A stretch of 64,000 nt of DNA from Adiantum capillus-veneris. Lineage: Eukaryota > Streptophyta > Polypodiopsida > Polypodiales > Pteridaceae. How positions within the stretch are numbered: the first letter of the stretch is position 1; every line of letters starts with the position of its first letter. The stretch spans positions 77,982,291 to 78,046,290 of the forward strand of contig CM043948.1 in assembly GCA_014529385.2 (NCBI GenBank). Direction: 5' to 3'. Both the position numbers and the translations under genes were made by a program. The notes under the pieces are model-generated. The model did not search any database, had not been told where the DNA came from, and saw only the letters and a program-made list of their open reading frames with translations. Below, piece after piece: positions 30,930 through 40,747 of this stretch.

Positions 30930-32267
30930 CACTAGGTTGGTAGTGGAACACTTTTATGTCCTGGGATATTTTATGTCCTGTTAAGTGACCATTTTCCTTG
31001 AATTATGTCAAGAGTTTCAAAATGGATTTTGAGGTGCTATCTATTTAGAAAGTTGTCTCATGAGTTGAAAAAAACTCGACATTTTTTTGGAATATCAATT
31101 CCATCTTTAACCTTGTCCTCGCACAACATTTCACAACCTAAACTGTGTGAAAAAACGGGTCCTGTTTTTGGCTTTTTTCAACTTTTTGCAACTATACCAC
31201 TCTAGAATTCATGTTTGTAAGGTCTATAATGCTAGAGAACTATCTTTAGTAGTCCTCAACATGTCCTGATGCTTCTAGGGAGAAATAAATGTTAAAGTTG
31301 TAAGTTATGACCAAATTACAAAAATTGTCAAATCCTGTTTTTTAGCCAATTTTAGCTCTTCTATTATTTTTTTGGTGGCTTTCATGATATCCAAATGTAG
31401 TTTTGATTTTCTATGTCGCATATTGTAACATAAAGCTAATATTTCTTGAGTTTTGGGGCACCTAATACCCTACTTTGCATAGTAGACAATGATGGTTGAT
31501 TTTTTCAATTATAGAAGAAAACAAAACATTCTAGTATATCAAGTATAGCTTTTTCAATATTGTTAGTTTCTTGTGACAACTACATGCATTTTGTAGGTAG
31601 TAACCATATCTAGTCATAAGGATCAAATTTGGCTAGATATTGAATAGTTTCTATGGGATTCTACAACTCATAATGTTGAGCCCAATTTTTTCATGTTTGC
31701 TGTATTTAGCACTTCATCTTTGTCCCCAAGATTCCCCTTGGTAAGAGATGTATTATTCTTTTGACATGCTCCATGGCTCCTTATGAACCTGAAGGACAAT
31801 AGGGAACTAAGAAAACATCCATATATTATTTGTATTGAGCGTGGCTATAGAAACTTTAATGATAGGTTTACAGCATGGTAAAAATTCAACTTTTTTGTAC
31901 CTATTTCTTTTGGCAAAACAAAAAATAGTGAGTGAGAAGCAATCATATGTTCTAATCACCAACCCATTGAAGTTAACTAGGGAATTTATCTCAAGTCCTA
32001 CAAAAATCCCTAATCTTGTTTTTATGCAACAAAACGTAAGAAATGACTGTTTTGATGAAAATGTACTGGTCCATCAACTTTGGAGGCTTGGTGTGACCAA
32101 AAGATGAGAAATTTTACAAGTTTCTTATTTTTTCCATGTGTAGTAGGCCTTGAACTATAAACTCATGAAAGGATTTTACAAAATGAGTGGATCTACTATG
32201 GGTTTGGAGGTTTTTTTCAAAACCTTGAAAGGACACTTTTATGTCCTGTTAGGTTACCAACCTAGTG
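30930..32267. mobile_element. TTAA-flanked non-autonomous DNA element, copy 1
   Basis: 1338 bp with terminal inverted repeats CACTAGGTTGGTA ... TACCAACCTAGTG flanked by TTAA on both sides. Removing the element and one TTAA leaves the host RT reading frame continuous, so this is the true boundary. A TA duplication with one extra terminal base pair is equally consistent. Near each end lies GGACACTTTTATGTCC-like sequence, itself an interrupted palindrome, in the same orientation. No transposase; short ORFs inside are not convincing. The class is uncertain (TTAA fits piggyBac-like, TA fits Tc1/mariner). Confidence 0.8.
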
Positions 32268-33860
32268 TTAAAGTTGCACCACTAACTGACTTGCTAAACA
32301 AAGGAGCTACGATACTTTGGGAAGAAAAACATGAATCTTGCTTTAAATAGCTGAAGGAGTATCTTGCTTCAGAACCTCTCTTAAAACTTCCAGACTTCAC
32401 CCAAGAATTCGAGGTGATCACAGATGCTAGTAACCTTGCATTAGGAGGAGTCCTTACTCAAGAAGGAAGGCCTATAGCTTATACTTCTCGAAAGCTTAGG
32501 ATTCATCAAGTGAATTATACTACACATGATTTAGAATTGCTAGCAGTTATTCATGCTCTCAAGCTATGGAGACATTATCTATTGGGACGCAAATTGCAAT
32601 TGGTAACAGATCACAAGAGTCTTAAGTGGATTTTTACCCAACCTAACCTTAACATGAGACAGAGGAGATGGATAGAGCTCATGCACGAATATGATTTTGA
32701 TATTAAATTTAGACCAGGTAAGGATAATGTTGTGGCAGATGCCCTAGGCCGTAAAGATTTTCTGGGGACAATTTCCATGGCTTACAACCCTATTTTAGAC
32801 AAGGTCTCCTATGCTGCTGTCAGAGATGCAGATTACCAGATGCTTGCTAGTATCCTACGTGAAGAGAGAGTATCGTCAAATCAGACTAAACCTCTACATT
32901 ACTCCTTAGAAGATGGGAAAATTTACTATAGGAATCGACTATGCATACCTAAGGATATTACCCTAAGGAATGCTATCCTATATGAAGCACATGATGGCCC
33001 AACTTCAGGACATCCAGGTTATGCCAAAACCATCAATGCAATTCGCAGAAGTTACTATTGGCAAGGTATGAAGGGTGATGTCCTTCGCTATGTCAAGCAG
33101 TGTTTGTCTTGTCAAAGGATTAAGGTAGAGAGACTAAAGATGCCAAGTAAATTACATCCTTTAGATATTCCCCAAATGAAATGGGAATGTATTAGCATGG
33201 ACTTTATCACCGGGTTTCCTTCTGTCCAAGCTGGCTATGATTCAATCATGGTCATAGTCGACCTGCTTACTAAAGTGGCTCACTTTATCCCAGTCAAGAC
33301 AACCTTTACAACTTCAGATATTGCTCGTTTGTTTGTGAAGGAGGTTTTCAGAATTCATGGTTTACCCAAGAGGATTGTCAGTGATCGTGATGCAAAGTTT
33401 ACTTCAAAGTTTTGGGTATCATTGTTTCAAGCTATTGGAACCCAGTTATGTTTTAGTACTGCTTATCATCCTCAAACTAATGGCCAAACTGAAAGAGTTA
33501 ATCAAGTAATTGAAGACATCCTCAGAGCCTACTACAATAGAGAACCTCGCAAGTGGATTCAATACCTACCCTTGGTAGAGTATGCATAAAATTCCTCTAC
33601 TCATAGAAGTATTGGAATGACACCTTTTAATGCTCTTTATGGTCAAGAATGTTTATCACCTCGTAGCTTTTCTGACCCCACTATAAGGGTAGAAGCCTCA
33701 AAGAAAATGCTTGAAGAAATGGAAGCTCAAACCAAAGCTATTCGAAGGGATATTCAAGCGGCTCAAGGTTAACAAAAGAAGTACGCCGACTTAAAAAGAT
33801 CTGATCGAATTTTCAAAGAAGGTGACAAAGTTTTCTTACGAGTAAAGCCCAAAAAATTAT
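32268..33860 (+). pseudogene. pol: RNase H and integrase of the gypsy element
   Basis: The RT end (VAPLTDLLNKGATILWEEKHESCFK) is followed by RNase H (FEVITDASNLALGGVLTQ, HDLELLAVIHAL, LVTDHKSLKWIF, NVVADALGRKD). The integrase zinc domain reads HDGPTSGHPGYAKT ... CLSCQRIK. The DDE core reads CISMDFITGFP, IVSDRDAKF and GQTERVNQVIED, all three acids present. Stops occur at 32348 (before LKEYLASE), 33587 and 33770. After FLRVKPKK the frame jumps into LTR sequence at 33861, so the C-terminal domain, and any chromodomain, is deleted. Confidence 0.9.
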
Positions 33861-34626
33861 CCCAGCTGAATACTGCGGTTTTGTTTTGCCGTGGCGTGAG
33901 GATGACGCCCAGATTGGCACCGTTGTTGCTGTGACGGGAGTACGTCTAGATTAGCACAACGAATACTTGTCGAGCGGAATGGGACGCTCATGAGGACAAG
34001 GGTTTTTATACATAATGTATATACCGATCGGACATAATAGCGCCAATAGAGATTCTTGAGTGAACCTAATCCAAGGGTTGTTGGTTTAAAATTGGACGAC
34101 TTCTTGTTTGACTATTGTTTATAATACTGTTTGAAGGGCTATTTTAACGAACCAGTATCATAAATAAAGTAAAGGAACATGTATGTTTAAACAGTGTGGT
34201 AGTAGTTAGATAACAAAAGAAGGGTGAGTGTGGTGTGGAAAGTAGGAGAATGATACCCCGACGGTATCATTCTATGGACGGGTGGACCCGATGAGTCGGG
34301 TAGCTTTCCAACGCTAGAATTTCTTTTTAGTCATAAATCTTAAAAGAGACAAACCTTGGCGGCTGTGCTTCTGAAACATGGAGAAAAAAGCGCACAGGTT
34401 GGTCACTCTAAGATTTATACTTTTAGGTATAATTGATTATAGATAGGTTTTAGATAGGGTTATGGTGGTCACGCTCCGCCATAGTGAGATAGGACCAATC
34501 CTTCACTAACAGTTCGTGCCCATGGCTACGTAGTAGCTAAGGCAATGTCTGTTGGTTTTTTCTTATCAGGATTGGAGACCTATCAAAGGTACTCCGCTCC
34601 TCTCGACAAGGGGCAGGGACCTCACA
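33861..34626 (+). repeat. truncated 3' LTR of the gypsy element
   Basis: Matches 27073-27837 from CCCAGCTG to CCTCACA. The first 2.3 kb of LTR, the PPT and the end of pol are missing, and the junction lies at CCCAGCTG. The target repeat ATTTC follows. Confidence 0.85.
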
Positions 34627-34631
34627 ATTTC

Positions 34632-34885
34632 ACTAAATTTATTTCTATTTTTTTATCAAAAGAATGATGCTTAAGCCTCTAATGAGGCATACACACATAT
34701 AAAGCACTCCAATTGTTAGCGGATTAGTAGAAAATTAGTGAAAAATTAATCACAATTTCTTAACCAAATCTCACCATAAATCCACAATTCACCATCACCA
34801 ACACCTAAAGCATAATCTAAACTACTCTAAAACATGATTAATGACTCTTCAACACACTAATGACTCCTCTAGCTTAGGTAATCGA
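34632..34885 (-). other. LARD leader next to the PBS, no gene seen
   Basis: AT-rich leader sequence on the minus strand between the gypsy insertion and the PBS. Confidence 0.5.
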
Positions 34886-34903
34886 TCCCCAACAACGGCG
34901 CCA
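34886..34903 (-). promoter_or_regulatory. primer-binding site, Asp tRNA
   Basis: The minus strand reads TGGCGCCGTTGTTGGGGA, one nt from the LTR end. It matches the 3' end of plant tRNA-Asp at about 16 of 18 positions. Confidence 0.8.
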
Positions 34904-34904
34904 A

Positions 34905-35696
34905 TGTTGGGGGGTTGTCGCATATCTCAATCCACCAACATAGTGTCAAACCAATGGATCGATAACCCGGCTAGTGCATGAAGGCATGGAATCACTAGAA
35001 GTGCAAGAAGAGGATCCTAATCAAGAGAGTTAAGAAGAAGAGAAAGCTATGAAGAAGTCTAATCACTCAATTCCTACTCTTTAATCTTCTTTAATCTCAA
35101 CAATCAAGAGGACAATGGGTGCACACTCTCATCAATTATCACACACACACATCAATCAAAAGGTCAATGAGCTCACAAATAATGTAAAAGTGAAGATAAA
35201 TGAGAGAGAAAAAAACTAATTAGAGCCTAATCAATGCTTAACTACACACCATAAACACAATTGACAAAGAGAAAGAAGAACAAGAGCACTTGGCTTTCCA
35301 TTGCATGCCATAGAAAGTGGGTGAGCACAAGAGGAAGCTCCAACTCCAAAAATCTTCACCTCTATCTTCTCTACAAGCTTTCCATGAAAGCTTAACTCAC
35401 ATGAGGATCCCTAAAAAATGACCTAACTTTCACTTTTATACCTAGGGCATAAAAAACATGTCCCGCCGCCCATGAGATGCATAGAATTGTGTGCATCTCT
35501 ATAGCTCCTAAGCATCATGGTAACATCAAATATACAAGCTGGAACTCATGTAGAGCCCGTAAATATGTCAAAAGTACATATACAAAATGATGTGTCTGTC
35601 AAAAAATGAAGCAACGTATGCTAATACATCATAAGCATATGCTAAAAATAGCATAGCTGAAGGTCATCTGCTACTTTGTGTTTGCGCTGCCAAACA
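34905..35696 (-). repeat. 5' LTR of the LARD-like element
   Basis: 792 bp, partner of 17978-18780. The minus strand starts TGTTTGGCAGC and ends AACCCCCCAACA. Confidence 0.85.
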
Positions 35697-36440
35697 TATG
35701 AAAAGGGTTGTGAAGTACATGCTTAAGACACAACGTAGCCCTTTGTATCGACTTCCTTGAATCGCATATGAAGCAAGTCAAAAGGTCCAAAAGACATACA
35801 AGAGGAAAATACTAAGTTCGGGGTGGATGCTTGACATCAAGAAATGGTTTGGAAGATGGGATGCATGTCACTTGGTCAAGGATGCATCGATTGACTCCCA
35901 AGTTAATGAGGCCTTCTTACAACGCCAATGTATCATGGCTTCGGAGAAATCCGGAGTTTCGCGCTTCAGCCATTACACCACACACATTTCCCCAAACTAC
36001 AAATCTCTCTTCTTCTTCAAATGCGGTAACGGAACCCATCCCTACATCCTTGAGCCCATCCCATTGAGCGCAATCCACACCATTGCCTCCATTCGTCTTA
36101 GCTCCCATTCTCTATGCTGTGAGACAGGACGTTGGGGCACTGGCGAGGAGTCTCATGGACTTTGCACCTTATGCCCTCGTCAAGTGCAAGAGAGTGAGTA
36201 CCACACACTACATGAGTGCCCAACTTTTGACCACATTAGGTCCTCTTTTCCTCATATATTCAGCCATGAGCTCTTCCTACATACCTTCCTGTCTCAACCA
36301 CGATGTGGACTCTCTATTGCGACACTCATTTCAACCATTTTTGAGCATCGGAAGTCACTTATGACCTCCACTCACACCACATGACATGTTCATTTGGTCC
36401 CATAGGTCATATTTAACCTTCGAGGACGATAATAGAATTA
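35697..36440 (+). pseudogene. LINE ORF2 C-terminus with zinc finger and 3' end
   Basis: ORF2 resumes after the LARD insertion (KRVVKYMLKTQRSPLYRLP, then a stop). It continues to a C-terminal CCHC-like finger, CTLCPRQVQESEYHTLHEC (about 36163-36219), typical of LINE ORF2 ends. The open frame 35827-36384 is 185 aa and ends TGA. A short 3' UTR (to about 36436) precedes a TATC repeat. Confidence 0.75.
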
Positions 36441-36533
36441 TCTATCTATCTATCTATCTCTCTCACTTTCTCTCTACCTCTCTCTCTCTACCTCTATCTC
36501 CCCTTCTCTCTCTCTCACTCACTTTCTCTCTAC

Positions 36534-36573
<40 letters not shown>

Positions 36574-36640
36574 CTCTCCCTATCTCACCTTATCTCTCTT
36601 TCTCGACGTCTCTCTCTTTCTATCCCTCTCTCTCCATGGT
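36436..36640. repeat. TATC and TC simple repeats
   Basis: ATCTATC runs grade into TCTC-rich sequence and return to TATC near 36555. Likely the expanded LINE tail. Confidence 0.85.
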
Positions 36641-37065
36641 ATCAACAAAGATAGATCACGCAAAAGGTGGTTTGATAAAGATTGTCAAGATGCTCAAAAG
36701 TCCTTGATAAAGCTTGATGAAACTATGGACAAAGACAACTATCAAAGTCATTTCCATACATAAAGGGCATTGATTCAAAAGAAGAGAAGAAGATGGGAAA
36801 TAAAGCAATAACTTTTTCAAGTCCAAGAAAAGGCACATGCATGTGGAAGCTTTTGGAGAAACTTGAGGGGCAAGTGGGGTTAAAATCTTGGTGACTTGAG
36901 TCTTGTGGATATGTACACACATTGTAGGCAATTATATGAGCAAGCAAATGCTAAAAAATGCCATCTTATGGTTCACTCCCATGTATGCCCTCTTTTTTAA
37001 CTATTGAGGATGTATGCGGTGGGCTTGAAAAGTTGGCCACTCGCAAAGCAGGAAATCTTGTATAG
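36640..37065 (+). pseudogene. second LINE scrap (linker before RT)
   Basis: Aligns with 16335-16760 of the main LINE: both encode KKWFD/KRWFD, RRRWE, AHACGSF-like and LSLVDMYTHC/LTLEDMYMHC. Many changes, no intact ORF. Confidence 0.65.
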
Positions 37066-37169
37066 GGCTGTGTGTTCATATATGAGAGTGTGTGTGTGGG
37101 GAAACAGGGGCATAAGAGGAAATATATATTTATTATGTATTTTTATGCTTTTATGTGCTACTTGCTTGG

Positions 37170-37393
37170 CTCAAAGAGTGTGAGTGAAAGTGAGAGAGGG
37201 TGTGAGAGGGATTGGAGGTGTGTGTGTGTGTGTGTGTACTGAGAGAGAGAGAGAGAGAGAGAGGAATTCTACTGCACCTTCTGGCTGAACAAGGGGGGAG
37301 AGAGAGGGAGGGCGGGAGTGAGAGATGGGGAGAGTGCAAGAGGTTGAGGGGGTGTGTAGGTGAGAGTGTATGGGTGTGTGGTGGATAATGTAG

Positions 37394-37447
<54 letters not shown>

Positions 37448-37617
37448 CTCTTTGCATGGCCCGCAGCTTGCTGCCGACTAAAGAGAACGAGAGAGAGTTT
37501 GGAGAGGGTCAACGGGAGGGAAATAGTGGAGAGCGGGGGCTGAACGAGAGGCTGAGGGGATGAGGAGGTGTGTAAAAAGATGGGGTAGGTATGTATGTGT
37601 GTGTGTGTGTGTTTGTT

Positions 37618-37693
<76 letters not shown>

Positions 37694-37915
37694 TTTCTTG
37701 CGCCATGGCTACCGACAAGAGAATGAGAGGGAGAGAGGGGTTGGGGTGAGTGTGTGATGGGGAGAGAGGGGAGTGGGGGGTGGGGAGGTAGAATCTTGCT
37801 GAGGACGAGAGAGTGTGGACAAGAGGGGAGAGACAAGGGAGGAAGGTGTGAGAGAGTGTGTGTGTGTGTGTGTGTGAATAATGAAAGAGAGAGAGGGAGA
37901 CTCTTGTCCCATGCA
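37170..37915. repeat. composite GT and GA repeat block
   Basis: Three to four diverged units of about 220-240 nt, each a GT run, then a GA run, then a short unique piece (for example TTGCGCCATGGCTACCGAC at 37698 and GCAGCTTGCTGCCGAC at 37464). The longest GA run is about 70 nt (37620-37690). Purines are on the plus strand throughout. The Ser-Leu-repeat ORFs on the minus strand are artefacts. Confidence 0.85.
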
Positions 37916-38006
37916 TGGCAGCCTCTCAGAGGGAGAAAAAATTATTTTACGTGCTCTATGGGCTTGCTGACACAGAAACGAGGGAGAGAGAGAGGGAGGG
38001 GGATTG

Positions 38007-38090
38007 GCGGAGCCAAGCAGGAGAGAGAGAAGCTACCCTTTGGTGATAATGGAGGAGAGAGAAGCTGCCCTTTGGTGATAATGGAGGAGG
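38007..38090. repeat. 33-nt tandem duplication
   Basis: GAGAGAGAAGCT-GCCCTTTGGTG-ATAATGGAG occurs twice in a row. Confidence 0.8.
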
Positions 38091-38159
38091 GATGGAGCGA
38101 GTGTGGGCAAGAGGGATGGTCCATTGCATGCAAGCATGGAAGGAGTGGTGGTGCGTATT

Positions 38160-38404
38160 AAAAAAAACATTTTTTATCATTTTCCTTGTATTATGCTTCC
38201 CCCCCGAGTGGGGTTGGTTCTCGCGGCCAGGCTCCAAAAGCTGGGCATCACATCTTGGTTGAGGGGTTGATGAGGGCGTCACAAGGTAGGTGTTGCCGTG
38301 CTTCGGGAAGAGGAAAGAGAATTTTTTTTGTGTTTTTTCTTGATTTTTCAAAACCAACTATCGACTGCAAGAAGCCCATATGGTTATGGCCGGAGGCCAT
38401 TTCT
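38160..38404. other. no gene seen
   Basis: A homopolymer A/T stretch and a short GC-richer piece (CCCCCCCGAGTGGGG). No recognisable signal. Confidence 0.4.
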
Positions 38405-39620
38405 CAGGGGAACTAACAGCTAGAAAGGTGTTGCAATCAGGCTATTGGTGTCCTACCTTATTCAAAGATGCATCACCTTTTGCAAAAGGATGTGATGAAT
38501 GACAACATTACAAGATCATACAAAAAAAGGATAAGATGCCCTTACATCTCGTTCAAGTGACTCAACTATTTGAAAAATGGGGGTTGGACTTTGTAGGTCC
38601 AATTCATTCAGCAACTCGTAGCACTCAATCTCGGTATAATATCGTTGCCACTGACTATGTTACAAAGTGGACGGAAGCCAGGGCAACATGTAAGGCTGAT
38701 GCAAGATCAACTGCCAAGTTTCTCTTTGAGAACATTATTACAAGATTTGGTTGTCCCTTTGATATTGTGAGTGACAATGGCACTCATTTTATAAATGGAG
38801 TGATAAAATAACACACTACCAACTTCATGATAGCTCACCGTAAGTCCACACCTTATTATCCACAAGCAAATGGCCAAGCTGAGAGCACCAACAAGACTTG
38901 AATCTCTATCTTGACCAAAACGGTGGAAGCACATCGCACAGATTGGGATTTGAAGCTGACTTCAGCCCTATGGGCTTATTGTAGATTTTACAAAGTGGCT
39001 ATTGATTGTACGTACACCATTCAAAATGGTATATGGCCAAGAAGCAGTTATGCCATGGGAGTTTTTAATTTCTAATGTGCGTGTAGCTTCACAAGAAGGT
39101 TGGGATGGTAACCCTTTAGTTGAGCGCTTATATATCCTTGAAAGGCTAGATGAAGAAAGGAAATTGGTTGTGAAAATCGCACTTGTGGAGAAAGATAGGA
39201 GGAAGAAATGGTTTTGACTGTCGTCTAAAGAACAAGGATGTCAATGTTGGTGATAAATTCCTTATGTATGGAGTGCGTAACGAAAAGATCAAGTTAAAAT
39301 ATACGGGAAAAGGACCATATAGAATATGTGAAATCACCCCACAAGGGACCATTCGTGTGCAGACTCTTGATGGAGTTGAAACCATTGGATTCCTCAATGG
39401 GAGCAAATTTAAAAGATACTATGATCCTTTAAGCCAAGAGGAACTACGTGCCATCCATAAAAAAACGGCAGCCAAGGCACAAACAGAATTGAAGAAAATA
39501 CAAGCTCAAGCTGAGGCTAAGGAGCGACAACAACGCATAAGATGCCAACAAGAGGCTAATCTTGGAGTTACACATGCATTCCACAACAAGGATTGGTTGG
39601 ACTCTGACACACCTCTATGA
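38405..39620 (+). pseudogene. pol: isolated Ty3/gypsy integrase fragment
   Basis: It begins in the zinc-domain region (LTARKVLQSGYWCPTLFKDA). The core reads WGLDFVGPIHSATR, IVSDNGTHF and GQAESTNKT, with all three catalytic acids. Stops or shifts occur at 38810, 38899, about 39000 and 39217. The C-terminal domain (VNVGDKFLMYGVRNEKIKLKY, GPYRICEITPQGTIRVQTLDG) is open in 39183-39620. It ends in a Lys/Gln/Ala-rich helix (KIQAQAEAKERQQRIR). No chromodomain. It is distinct from the other three integrases in the window. RT and gag are absent upstream. Confidence 0.8.
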
Positions 39621-40747
39621 TACCCTATTGAGCTAAATAGCACCTATGGAAAAATACTATATAACGGCTTATTGGACACAAGTGCTAAGTATAATCTGCT
39701 ATCATATGGGGTGTGGTGTCAATTATTGTAACATTTAATGGTCTAGAAACTTGTGTGTAGCAGAAAATAGCATGAACATAGTGAGCATTTCATTAGAATA
39801 GCTTCCTAATGAGAATAACAAGAGTGCTTGGGTGGAAAGAGCAACAAAAAGTATAACACCTAGTTAGATAGCATGAACAATACTTAAAAAGAGAGAGAAA
39901 TTAAGCAATTGACAACAGTTGAGGACCGGATTTGCATGGAGCCGGTCCCCCCTCAAAAGGGCTTTGTATTATGGTTTCTCCCATCAAGAGAGACATTTTA
40001 CAATACAATTATTTGTGTTCCTTCAATACTAGCTAGTGCAATGAAGATGGAAACTTCCCACACTAAGCAAAAAACTTATCAGACACAATATCGATTCCCT
40101 CACGGTCAGACCCAAGACCTCACACACCTTCGAAGATGGTGAGAGCTAGCGGGGTATGAGAGTAGATTGAGAGGAAGAAGGAGTATTCTTACAAGAAATA
40201 TGTACATCTCCTCACATAATCACTCATATTAGCATAGCTTAGCTTAGTAATTAGCATGGTAGAGGAGATGAGCATGCATTGAAGCTTGGCTCCTGGTTGG
40301 ATTTTCATCACAAAGCCAAGAGATGTTGATGTAGGCCTGCCTTCTCACAAGCTTGGAGTAGGTGGTAAGCTTTCCATTAAACATTGAGAAGGAGAGAGAG
40401 TCTTATTTGCTTCAAACATGAGATTGTGTGAGTGTGTGTGTGATAATGCCTTGCAAAAATCAGCCCCCTCTCTCTCTTGGTTGACCCCTCTTGCTATTTG
40501 CTCATCCTCACACCTCATAGGAGCTCCCTAGGCCTAGCCAAATGGAAATTAAGCAGCATAAGTGATAGTCTTTTGACATGTGTCCCCCTTTCCCCTTTTG
40601 TGAGAGCTTTAGGTAATTACCTAATTCAACTAAACTCTCATTGGACCCCTTTGCCTCCTGGCCAATAGGAATCAGGCAAGCCATTGGGATGTTGAATGCT
40701 CATTGGACCCCTTGGGAGACTGTCCAATAGTCTTCTAGAGATCTTAA
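39621..40747. other. non-coding, probably 3' region of the integrase fragment
   Basis: No gene. From 40639 it holds copies of CATTGGACCCC ... CCAATAG, which continue after the TTAA element at 42091-42190. Confidence 0.4.

Larger units (their letters stand above)
24749..34631 (+). mobile_element. Ty3/gypsy LTR retrotransposon inserted in the LARD-like element
   Basis: Target repeats ATTTC flank the element at 24749-24753 and 34627-34631. The 5' LTR starts TGTAAGGTC and both LTRs end GACCTCACA, forming near-perfect short inverted ends. A tRNA-iMet-type PBS begins at 27839. Gag, zinc knuckle, protease, RT, RNase H and integrase follow. The end of integrase and the first 2.3 kb of the 3' LTR are deleted. 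RT is split by a 1338-bp TTAA-flanked element. The LTR overlap differs by roughly 30 changes in 765 bp by eye. Confidence 0.85.
17978..35696 (-). mobile_element. large non-autonomous LTR retrotransposon (LARD-like)
   Basis: Two direct LTRs (17978-18780, 34905-35696) share sequence throughout. On the minus strand the order is 5' LTR (right), tRNA-Asp PBS (34886-34903), leader, a long decayed ORF (22950 to 20223), a 3' UTR, polypurine tract (18781-18793) and 3' LTR (left). No PR, RT or INT belongs to it. Its interior is split by a plus-strand gypsy element (24754-34626). Without that insert it would be about 7.8 kb. Target repeats CATGT (left) and TATGA (right) fit an original CATGA. Confidence 0.8.
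7391..36440 (+). mobile_element. LINE (non-LTR retrotransposon) split by two LTR-element insertions
   Basis: ORF1 (7391-8331), endonuclease and RT (15291-17977) and the C-terminal zinc finger (35697-36384) lie in order on the plus strand. They are separated by two insertions (8336-15289 and 17978-35696). The element ends in a TATC repeat (from about 36436), a common LINE tail. The ORF2 reading is collinear across the second insertion: an apparent CATGA target repeat, with one mismatch in each copy, brackets it. Confidence 0.85.

Noticed and set aside
31835-32107. 90-aa ORF inside the TTAA element as a transposase
   Set aside because: No DDE motif, and the frame is not kept in copy 2.
30930-32267. 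Assignment to the CACTA superfamily from the CACTAG ends
   Set aside because: CACTA elements make 3-bp target repeats. Both copies here are flanked by TTAA (or TA) and no CACTA transposase is present.
37171-37836. Serine-leucine-rich proteins on the minus strand
   Set aside because: They are translations of GA/TC microsatellites.
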